Shown piece after piece: positions 1 to 4,990 of a DNA stretch of 11,505 bases (its first letter is position 1; each line of letters opens with the position of its first letter). Below the pieces are notes generated by a model that searched no databases, was not told where the DNA came from, and was given only the letters and a program-made list of their open reading frames with translations. The translations under genes were made by a program, and so were the position numbers. This DNA is from an uncultured Bacteroidota bacterium. GTDB lineage: Bacteria > Bacteroidota > Bacteroidia > Chitinophagales > Chitinophagaceae. The stretch lies in NCBI GenBank assembly GCA_903912405.1, contig CAIWHF010000258.1:1-11505 (forward strand), read 5' to 3'.

Positions 1-29
1 ACAACATTTATTTTTTTATTGATTTTGTT

Positions 30-62
30 TTTGTATTATTTTTTCTGTTTGGTTTAAGTTTG
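30..62 (+). promoter_or_regulatory. Possible Bacteroidota housekeeping promoter
   Basis: A TTTG at 30-33 is followed 21 bp later by TAAGTTTG at 55-62, which fits the Bacteroidota promoter pattern (TTTG/TTG, 17-23 bp, TAnnTTTG). It would start transcription near 69 and give the gene at 260 a leader of about 190 nt. The region is T-rich, so a chance match is quite possible. Confidence 0.3.
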
Positions 63-98
63 TCTGTTTATAGAGTTTTCAAATTGAATAAACCTTAA

Positions 99-213
99 AC
101 TCAAGTACCTGGTTCAAGTGTTGCAATTTAATTACAGGCAACTACTTACTATTAGCACATCAAGGTAATCACTTTCAACAACTCAGATTTACAAAACAAT
201 AATTTCATAACCG
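99..213. other. Intergenic stretch with no recognised feature
   Basis: Between the T-rich left edge and the hairpin at 214-242 I see no open reading frame, tRNA or repeat of note. A 5-bp inverted repeat (GTTGC 120-124, GCAAC 138-142) and a short repeated TCAAGT are too weak to interpret. Confidence 0.5.
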
Positions 214-242
214 TAAGGGTTCATGCGATGCATGAACCCTTA
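214..242 (+). terminator. Perfect 13-bp stem-loop just upstream of the gene at 260
   Basis: The arms 214-226 and 230-242 (core AAGGGTTCATGC / GCATGAACCCTT) pair perfectly around a 3-nt loop, GAT. The stem is followed by a T-rich but interrupted tract (TTTAAATTT). It could be the terminator of a gene to the left of the window, or a leader structure or attenuator 17 nt before the ATG at 260. The uridine tract is weaker than that of the terminator at 1081-1109. Confidence 0.5.
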
Positions 243-259
243 TTTAAATTTCATACAAT

Positions 260-880
260 ATGAACACAAGAACATTAATTATCATTGTAAGTCTATTGTT
301 GCCAAATCTAGTACATGGACAATTTAAACATTATATAAGTTATAATACTTTGATGTACCAAGATTTCTTTAATAGAGAAAACGACAAATTCCTATTAAAA
401 CAATCTATACGAACTCCAGCTATGAGTTATAAGATAGAAAGTAAAAATATAGGAATTGAAGCATTTTTCAATAGTCATCCTGATATTTATTACGTTTTAG
501 GAGGGAAAATTATACCTCCAATTAATAGTATAACACAAATAATATCTCACAATTTGGGATTAACCACGCATTACAATATATTGAATAAACATTATTTAAA
601 GATTTGTCCTATGGTTGGAATTATAAAGAATTGGTATGATGCTAAAATATTAGAGAGTGTAGGTGTAACACAGAACGGCAAATGGTGGGAATCAATTATT
701 AGTACTCAAAAAGAATCAAAACTTGGATTTGTTGGCGGTGTGAATATAAATGCACCTATCTATAAAAAACTGTATGCTAATACCAATTTAAGATACTCTT
801 ACTTTCCAACTGCACAGTATAACAAGCAAAACTTTATGTGGGAAGTAGGGTTGGGATATATGCTACAACGAAAAAATTAA
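260..880 (+). CDS. Secreted hypothetical protein, probable outer-membrane beta-barrel
   Basis: I do not recognise this 206-residue protein. Residues 1-20 form a clear Sec signal peptide: a short polar start, a hydrophobic core IIIVSLLL, and a cleavage region around VHG before Gln21. This is the usual Bacteroidota pattern. The mature part alternates aromatic/hydrophobic and polar residues in short stretches with Asn/Tyr/Gly turns. It ends in the strand-like segment WEVGLGYML, which suggests a small 8-stranded porin-like barrel in the outer membrane; this is inferred from composition, not from a family match. There are no Cys pairs or catalytic motifs. The gene stands alone, between a strong hairpin (214-242) and a weak terminator (899-922). 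It is visibly more AT-rich than the genes to its right, which could reflect recent acquisition. Start choice: the first ATG gives the complete signal peptide. Confidence 0.75.
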   Translation: MNTRTLIIIVSLLLPNLVHGQFKHYISYNTLMYQDFFNRENDKFLLKQSIRTPAMSYKIESKNIGIEAFFNSHPDIYYVLGGKIIPPINSITQIISHNLGLTTHYNILNKHYLKICPMVGIIKNWYDAKILESVGVTQNGKWWESIISTQKESKLGFVGGVNINAPIYKKLYANTNLRYSYFPTAQYNKQNFMWEVGLGYMLQRKN

Positions 881-898
881 ACGTATTGAAAACCTTTT

Positions 899-922
899 AT
901 TTGAAGTATTTCAAATTTTTTT
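899..922 (+). terminator. AT-rich intrinsic terminator after the orphan gene
   Basis: ATTTGAA (899-905) and TTCAAAT (910-916) form a perfect 7-bp stem with a GTAT loop, running directly into seven T residues (916-922). It lies 19 nt past the stop codon at 880. The stem is weak because it is AT-rich, but position and T-run fit a rho-independent terminator. Confidence 0.5.
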
Positions 923-970
923 ATAATTGTTTATAAAATTTTTGTAAAATAATTTGAATTTTTAAAAAGT

Positions 971-986
971 TTGGCACGGTTATTGT
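971..986 (+). promoter_or_regulatory. Sigma-54 (RpoN)-type -24/-12 promoter
   Basis: TTGGCACGGTTATTGT matches the sigma-54 consensus TGGCAC-N5-TTGC at every position except the last (TTGT). The invariant GG (973-974) and the -12 dinucleotide GT (985-986) are correctly spaced. The predicted transcription start is near 998. Between here and the terminator at 1081 there is no plausible gene, so the promoter would drive a short noncoding RNA or a leader. An activator binding site further upstream is expected for sigma-54, but I cannot identify one. Confidence 0.5.
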
Positions 987-1000
987 ATATACCTATACAA
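983..1000. repeat. 7-bp dyad overlapping the -12 box and predicted start
   Basis: TTGTATA (983-989) and TATACAA (994-1000) are perfect inverted arms separated by TACC. The dyad covers the -12 element of the sigma-54-like site and the predicted start point. That is where a repressor operator could act. It is short and AT-rich, so chance remains possible. Confidence 0.35.
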
Positions 1001-1110
1001 GATTACTTTATTGGTTAAGTAATTATCGTTAGTACGAAATTAAACACGTTATGCCTTTATCGGTTTATTGGTTGTTACAAAAGGGGCGGGAACCGCTCCT
1101 TATTTTTTTG
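998..1110 (+). ncRNA. Candidate small RNA or untranslated leader
   Basis: This roughly 112-nt segment runs from the predicted sigma-54 start to the end of a strong intrinsic terminator. It has a 5' stem-loop (ATTACTT 1002-1008 / AAGTAAT 1017-1023, 8-nt loop TATTGGTT), a mostly unstructured A/T-rich middle, and the GC-rich terminator hairpin at 1081-1101. The 10-mer TTTATTGGTT occurs twice, at 1007-1016 (mostly in the 5' loop) and at 1064-1073 (linker just before the terminator), as if two copies of a pairing sequence were exposed. It matches no RNA family I know. The alternative is that it is a leader with an attenuator for the epimerase gene at 1142. Confidence 0.4.
1081..1109 (+). terminator. 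Strong intrinsic terminator
   Basis: AAGGGGCGG (1081-1089) pairs with CCGCTCCTT (1093-1101) with a single G-U wobble and a GAA loop. A run of seven T residues follows (1103-1109). It is the most GC-rich stem in the noncoding DNA of this window. It ends the candidate RNA starting near 998 and lies only 32 bp before the epimerase ATG, so it would also insulate or attenuate that gene. Confidence 0.75.
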
Positions 1111-1137
1111 TACTCCTATAAAATAGTTGCACCTTTG
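1107..1137 (+). promoter_or_regulatory. Putative housekeeping promoter of the epimerase gene
   Basis: TTTG at 1107-1110 is followed 19 bp later by CAccTTTG (1130-1137), one mismatch from TAnnTTTG. The predicted start (about 1144) falls on the annotated ATG at 1142-1144, so the transcript would be leaderless or nearly so. The -33 box lies in the terminator's T-run. Confidence 0.4.
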
Positions 1138-1141
1138 AGCT

Positions 1142-2155
1142 ATGTTACAACTCCATTACAAGAAAGTTCGTCATGCTTTCGAATACCCATTTACCATTTC
1201 TAAAGGAACTAAAACACATCAAGAAGCATTGGTAGTAGCCTTAGGCATGGGCCCTTACTGGGGCTTTGGAGAAGCCTGCAAAATAAATTACTATGGTATA
1301 GACCTCGATGCCATGATAAGCCTGCTGGAAAGTAAAAAACAAGTTATACAAAAATACGCCCTCACCGACCCAGAACGCTTTTGGCATTTTTTACACCACC
1401 TTTTTCCAGATCAGCATTTTTTAATAGCCGCTCTAGATTGCGCGGGTTGGGATCTGTTTGCCAAAATGCGACAAAAGAAAGTATACCAATTAATAGGCGT
1501 TGAACAATTACATGCACTTACCACCAATTATACCATTGGTTTGGCTGCGCCAGCCGAAATGCTCGAGAAAATGAAGGCGCACCCTTGGCCTATTTATAAA
1601 GTAAAAATTAGCAATGCAAAGGATATCGATACCTTGGCGCTACTTAGAGCACATACTAAGTCGCTTATTCGAATAGATGCCAATGAAGCTTTAGATGTAA
1701 CTACTACTTTAAAATTGCTTCCCGAATTTGAAAAATTAGCTATTGAAATGATAGAGCAGCCCATTGCAAAAGATAATTATGAGGGCATGCAAGAGCTAAA
1801 AGCAAAAAGCAGTATCCCGTTTTATGCAGATGAAGCCTGTGTAACTGAAAACGATGTGAAACGTTGCAAAAATGCATTTCATGGAATCACGATTAAACTC
1901 AGTAAATGTGGCGGAATAACACCAGCTTTAAGAATGATAAAAGAAGCTAGAAGTCTTGGAATGTCCATAATGCTTGGCAATATGAATGAATGTAGTATTG
2001 GCACTGCAGCCTTGGTACATCTGCAACATTTGGTAGATAAAATGGATGCCGATGGGCCTTTGTTGCTAAAAGAAGATAGTGGTAAAGGGCTCTTTTATGA
2101 GCATGCTACAGCCTGTGTAGAAGATAAAAACGGATTGGGCATACAAGCCCTTTAA
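1142..2155 (+). CDS. Dipeptide epimerase (L-Ala-D/L-Glu epimerase type), enolase superfamily
   Basis: This 337-residue enzyme of the muconate-lactonising subgroup should epimerise the alpha-carbon of a dipeptide, classically L-Ala-D-Glu from murein recycling, in the cytoplasm. Visible motifs fit the family: an N-terminal capping domain (about 1-120), then a barrel with the KxK base pair K153/K155, Mg2+ ligands D179 (RIDAN), E205 (EMIEQP) and D230 (YADEA), and the second catalytic lysine K255 (IKLSKCGG). MNECSIGTAA (281-290) corresponds to the family's conserved MxESxIG-like strand. D302-A-D304 is the DxD motif that binds the dipeptide ammonium group in L-Ala-D/L-Glu epimerases. All key residues are present and the length is normal. 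The actual dipeptide specificity cannot be read from sequence, and other Bacteroidota members act on different dipeptides. Its 3' end overlaps the convergent lipoprotein gene by 4 bp. Confidence 0.9.
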   Translation: MLQLHYKKVRHAFEYPFTISKGTKTHQEALVVALGMGPYWGFGEACKINYYGIDLDAMISLLESKKQVIQKYALTDPERFWHFLHHLFPDQHFLIAALDCAGWDLFAKMRQKKVYQLIGVEQLHALTTNYTIGLAAPAEMLEKMKAHPWPIYKVKISNAKDIDTLALLRAHTKSLIRIDANEALDVTTTLKLLPEFEKLAIEMIEQPIAKDNYEGMQELKAKSSIPFYADEACVTENDVKRCKNAFHGITIKLSKCGGITPALRMIKEARSLGMSIMLGNMNECSIGTAALVHLQHLVDKMDADGPLLLKEDSGKGLFYEHATACVEDKNGLGIQAL

Positions 2156-2298
2156 TGAAAACGCTTTGGTCCGTAATTTCGATTAATATCCGAACCGCAA
2201 CCACAGCCTTTTTTTGCACTTGCACAAGAACTCAATAGTTGGCTGGCTAAAGCAACTAACAATAAACCATAAATAATTTGTGCAGCTTTGTGCTTCAT
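2152..2298 (-). CDS. Small Cys-rich lipoprotein, 48 residues
   Basis: An ATG at 2298 opens a 48-codon frame on the minus strand ending in TAA (2154-2152). Residues 1-24 form a lipoprotein signal peptide: positive N-terminus MKHK, hydrophobic core IIYGLLLVALA, then the lipobox L22-S-S-C25. The mature peptide is only about 24 residues, CASAKKGCGCGS followed by DINRNYGPKRFH, with a Cys-Gly-Cys-Gly motif (C32, C34) and a basic C-terminus. Such tiny lipoproteins are common in Bacteroidota and usually escape gene callers. No function is known to me; metal binding by the CGCG motif is only a guess. Frame, signal peptide and intergenic position make it very likely real. It overlaps the epimerase stop by 4 bp and is divergent from the glycosyltransferase, whose -33 box lies inside its coding sequence. 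Confidence 0.75.
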   Translation of the reverse strand: MKHKAAQIIYGLLLVALASQLLSSCASAKKGCGCGSDINRNYGPKRFH

Positions 2299-2318
2299 AG
2301 GTAAACTGATTACATTTG
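2287..2318 (+). promoter_or_regulatory. Bacteroidota promoter of the glycosyltransferase gene
   Basis: TTTG (2287-2290), a 20-bp spacer, and a perfect TAnnTTTG as TACATTTG (2311-2318) predict a start near 2325. This is the best housekeeping-type promoter in the window. It fixes the 5' end of the downstream mRNA before any canonical start codon of the reading frame. The -33 box lies within the divergent lipoprotein gene. Confidence 0.6.
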
Positions 2319-2334
2319 TAAAAATAACAAAGCA

Positions 2335-3390
2335 ATTTTAAATTCTGCTAAAAATATTTTAATCGCACCCTTAGATTGGGGAATGGGACACACCACACGC
2401 TGTATACCCATAATCCATCATTTACTTAATGAAGAAAAAAGGGTTTACTTCGCTGGCAACGAACAACAGCAAGCACTCATCAAACATTACTTTCCTACGC
2501 TGCCCTGCCTTTACTTAGCCGGTTACCAAATTAAATATAGCAAGCGGCTCTTATTTTGGAAATTAGTACTTCAAGTTCCCAAAATAGGTATAAGTATACT
2601 ACGAGAGCATCAGGCTTTAAAAAAAGTACTTGCTACACATACTATAGACACCGTTATTAGTGATAATAGATATGGATTGTGGCATTCTTCTATTAAAAGC
2701 ATTTTGCTAACACATCAAGTAAGATTACCCGTAAATGTAGGCAAACTCTTCAACCCCATTGTACAGTTTTGTTATGAACAATTACTAAGCAAGTTTTCTA
2801 CAATTGGCATCGTTGATCAGGAACAGCTACCTTATTTAGCCGGTGCATTATCGCATCCGAAACAATTGCCCAAAAAGGCCCATTATATCGGTTGGCTTTC
2901 TGCTTTTAGTATAGACAACCCAACAAGTGCACGAGATGAGAAATATGTTTTAGTAATACTGTCCGGTATAGAACCCCAACGCTCTATTTTAGAACAAAAA
3001 CTAATACCTATTTTAAAAGAAAACAAAAGCAATTTTGTTATTGTTGGTGGGCATCCCACTTTAAAAACACCAAGTGCTTTTCCAGAAAACGGACAGTACA
3101 TTCCCTATGCCGATGCCCAATCCCTTTTTCAATTGGCACAAGCAGCATCGTTAATAATTGCAAGAAGCGGCTATTCAACTATTATGGATTTAGGATGGAT
3201 AAACAAACCTGTTTTACTCATTCCCACTCCCGGACAAGCAGAGCAAGAATATCTTGCGCATTTTTTACATACCACTTATGGAATTACTACGTGCACTCAA
3301 GACGCAATAAGCTCCGAATACATCAACCAAACTCACAAAACACTAAACCTTGACAAAGAGCAATATGTTGTTTTTAAAACTTTGATGTAA
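2335..3390 (+). CDS. GT-B fold glycosyltransferase (MurG-like C-terminal domain), non-canonical start
   Basis: This cytoplasmic glycosyltransferase would have about 351 residues if started at ATT 2335. The N-terminal Rossmann domain opens with ILIAPLDWGMGHTTR (residues 8-22), a hallmark of this Bacteroidota family and similar to the MurG glycine-rich loop. The C-terminal domain carries the nucleotide-sugar binding region: SGIEPQR (210-216), RSGYST (277-282) and PTPGQAEQ (297-304), as in Glyco_tran_28_C. The first ATG (2383) falls after the first beta-strand and inside the signature motif, so it cannot be the natural start. Upstream the frame is open back to a stop at 2302, but has no ATG, GTG or TTG. 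With the promoter start near 2325, ATT at 2335 or 2356 is the likeliest initiation codon, unless there is a base error. Donor and acceptor sugars are unknown. The EamA transporter gene follows 57 bp later. Confidence 0.8.
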   Translation: MLNSAKNILIAPLDWGMGHTTRCIPIIHHLLNEEKRVYFAGNEQQQALIKHYFPTLPCLYLAGYQIKYSKRLLFWKLVLQVPKIGISILREHQALKKVLATHTIDTVISDNRYGLWHSSIKSILLTHQVRLPVNVGKLFNPIVQFCYEQLLSKFSTIGIVDQEQLPYLAGALSHPKQLPKKAHYIGWLSAFSIDNPTSARDEKYVLVILSGIEPQRSILEQKLIPILKENKSNFVIVGGHPTLKTPSAFPENGQYIPYADAQSLFQLAQAASLIIARSGYSTIMDLGWINKPVLLIPTPGQAEQEYLAHFLHTTYGITTCTQDAISSEYINQTHKTLNLDKEQYVVFKTLM

Positions 3391-3434
3391 TATTTATTTT
3401 AGAAAAAAGAGATTAAAGACTAATTTTTTATTTG

Positions 3435-3442
3435 CACCTTTG
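3435..3442 (+). promoter_or_regulatory. Putative -7 box of the EamA gene
   Basis: CAccTTTG at 3435-3442, one mismatch from TAnnTTTG, sits 5 bp before the GTG start. It predicts a transcript starting at the initiation codon. A clear -33 TTTG is missing, so support is modest. Confidence 0.3.
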
Positions 3443-3447
3443 CACTG

Positions 3448-4347
3448 GTGAAACAAAGCACGAAAGCACACTTAGCACTATTGGGTGCTAATTTCTTCTA
3501 CGGAGCCGGATTTACGGTGGCAAAGCATATTATGCCTCGTCTCCTACAACCCGCAGCTTTTATATTCTTACGCGTAGCCATAAGCACTTTATTGTTTTGG
3601 GGTAGCTATCTGTTGGCCAAAGAATGGAGAACGGGAATCAAAAAAGAACATTGGTGGAGATTGGTAATGGGTGGAATTTTTGGTGTTGCCGTTAATCAGT
3701 TATTATTTTTTGAGGGATTAAATCTCACTTTTCCTATTCATGCATCTTTAATGATGATGAGCACCCCTTTATTAATAACCTTATTTGCATCGATACTATT
3801 AAGAGAGCGTATTTCTTGGGACAAAAGTTTAGGCTTGGTGATAGGCATTAGTGGTGCTATTTTATTGATGAGTGCTGGAAAAGAAATAACACAAAATGGC
3901 ACTTCTAGCAAAGGTGATTTTCTTATATTTCTCAATGCGGCCTCCTATGCTATTTACTTAGTTACCATAAAACCCTTAATGAAATTATATAGACCATTGA
4001 TAGTTATACGATCTGTTTTTTTAATTGGTGGTATCTGTGTCATTCCTTTTGCTTGGAGTAGCTTGCCCTTGATTCATTGGCAAGCATTTGACGCAACAGA
4101 TTACGCGTGCTTGGCATTCATTATTATTTGTTGCACTTTTTTTACCTACTTATGGAATGCTTATGCATTACAAGTGTTAAGTCCGTCTACAGCTGGTGCC
4201 TATATCTACTTACAGCCTTTTTTTGCAGCAGCCATAGCCATGGTGTTTCTGGGAGAAGGATTTACAATAATAAAAGCCGTGGCTACACTACTCATTTTTT
4301 CTGGAGTATACTTAGTAAATTTTGGTTTTAAAAAATACGCTAAATAG
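3448..4347 (+). CDS. EamA-family (DMT superfamily) membrane transporter
   Basis: This 299-residue inner-membrane protein has about ten hydrophobic helices arranged as two homologous EamA halves (about 6-140 and 151-293), the standard drug/metabolite transporter architecture and length. Recognisable features are the first helix ALLGANFFYGAGFTVAK, the short conserved segments at the end of each half (STPLLITLFASILLRERIS and LQPFFAAAIAMVFLGEGFT), and the basic C-terminal tail FKKYAK. EamA proteins export or exchange metabolites, amino acids or nucleotide sugars; the substrate cannot be assigned here. The chosen start is GTG (3448), because no in-frame ATG precedes the first helix and the family's N-terminus aligns with it. 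It may be translated from a near-leaderless mRNA. It is convergent with the YkgJ-type gene, with a 9-bp gap and no terminator. Confidence 0.9.
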   Translation: MKQSTKAHLALLGANFFYGAGFTVAKHIMPRLLQPAAFIFLRVAISTLLFWGSYLLAKEWRTGIKKEHWWRLVMGGIFGVAVNQLLFFEGLNLTFPIHASLMMMSTPLLITLFASILLRERISWDKSLGLVIGISGAILLMSAGKEITQNGTSSKGDFLIFLNAASYAIYLVTIKPLMKLYRPLIVIRSVFLIGGICVIPFAWSSLPLIHWQAFDATDYACLAFIIICCTFFTYLWNAYALQVLSPSTAGAYIYLQPFFAAAIAMVFLGEGFTIIKAVATLLIFSGVYLVNFGFKKYAK

Positions 4348-4356
4348 GACTATTGA

Positions 4357-4863
4357 TTACCAAACATAATCTTGTTTGACGCTCTTTTCCAATTGCAAAA
4401 TAAGCTCATTAGTAGCAGGGCACTTATCAAGATTTTGAGTAAAGGTATCGTTGTATAAATCAAACGGTTTTTTATTATGATGCGGAAATTGACTACAATC
4501 TAGAGGGCGTATTTCGTAAATACTACACTTGTTGGTTTTCAAATTCAAGAATTGACACGGTGTTGTTTTGTTTACCCAATCACCATTATCCTCATCTTGC
4601 ATCAACCATTTATCTTTAAAAGCCTTCACCGACATATTGAAGTGTGCGGCAATTCTTTTCAAATCACTTGCTGTATAAGTGGGAGTCATTGTTTTGCAAC
4701 AATTAGCACAAGCTAAACAATCCACCGCTTTCCATACCCTAGCATCTGTTTCTTTTACTAATTTTGGCATATCTTCTGGTACGATACGATCCAATTTAGC
4801 AAGGAATTTTTTTAATCTTCCTTTGTTACCAGCAGCGCGTTTTTTAAATTTCTTAATGTCCAT
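4357..4863 (-). CDS. YkgJ-type CxxCxxCC cysteine-cluster protein
   Basis: This 168-residue soluble protein carries the YkgJ/UPF0153 signature. The cluster C49-LA-C52-AN-C55-C56 is followed by C103 (TPCQFL), C113 and C123 (KCSIYEIRPLDC, with the conserved RPxxC and then FP), and C148. The eight cysteines probably bind a metal, a zinc ion or Fe-S cluster, as proposed for the family; its biochemical role is not established. The N-terminus is very lysine-rich (KKFKKRAAGNKGRLKK), which is typical of the Bacteroidota members. The ATG at 4863 is the natural start and reads outward from a 127-bp divergent region shared with the DUF5686 gene at 4991. Confidence 0.88.
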   Translation of the reverse strand: MDIKKFKKRAAGNKGRLKKFLAKLDRIVPEDMPKLVKETDARVWKAVDCLACANCCKTMTPTYTASDLKRIAAHFNMSVKAFKDKWLMQDEDNGDWVNKTTPCQFLNLKTNKCSIYEIRPLDCSQFPHHNKKPFDLYNDTFTQNLDKCPATNELILQLEKSVKQDYVW

Positions 4864-4935
4864 AATGCTTGCGAAAATACATAGTTTCGTTGTAATCCTA
4901 GTGTATTTTTTATTTTTTTATAAAGCCCGCTTCCT

Positions 4936-4943
4936 TACCTTTG
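4936..4943 (+). promoter_or_regulatory. -7 box (TACCTTTG) upstream of the DUF5686 gene
   Basis: TACCTTTG is a perfect TAnnTTTG and predicts transcription starting near 4950. The -33 region is a run of T without a clear TTTG. The leader would be about 40 nt and would begin with the hairpin at 4953-4978. Confidence 0.5.
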
Positions 4944-4952
4944 TAATAAATG

Positions 4953-4978
4953 CATATCTAACGCTTAGCTTAGATATG
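4953..4978 (+). promoter_or_regulatory. 5' leader hairpin covering the first ATG
   Basis: CATATCTAA (4953-4961) and TTAGATATG (4970-4978) form a perfect 9-bp stem with an 8-nt loop, 3 nt from the predicted 5' end of the mRNA. The right arm includes the ATG at 4976-4978, which would be buried. This favours initiation at the later ATG at 4991 and may stabilise the transcript or tune translation. Confidence 0.45.
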
Positions 4979-4990
4979 ATGGTAGATCCA

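Noticed and set aside
3..98. Open frame at the left edge reading NIYFFIDFVFVLFFLF and ending in NKP-stop, possible C-terminus of a membrane protein
   Set aside because: Only 31 codons, and its hydrophobicity follows from the T-rich DNA. Frames of this length are expected by chance at an edge, so it needs the upstream sequence.
111..120. GGTTCAAGT, resembling a tRNA T-loop
   Set aside because: There is no acceptor stem, anticodon arm or D arm in the expected places on either strand.
1051..1200. 49-codon ORF starting at ATG 1051 (MPLSVYWLLQ)
   Set aside because: It reads through the terminator hairpin and out of frame into the epimerase gene, with no start signal or protein-like pattern.
2883..3101. 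Minus-strand open frame inside the glycosyltransferase gene
   Set aside because: It is antisense to a well-supported conserved gene and has no domain-like pattern.
4107..4331. Plus-strand open frame in a second frame of the EamA gene
   Set aside because: It lies wholly within conserved transporter helices, and its sequence is a frame-shifted shadow.
4679..4990. Upstream extension of the DUF5686 reading frame
   Set aside because: It runs antisense to the YkgJ-type gene, and the signal peptide only begins at 4991. Transcription is predicted to start near 4950.
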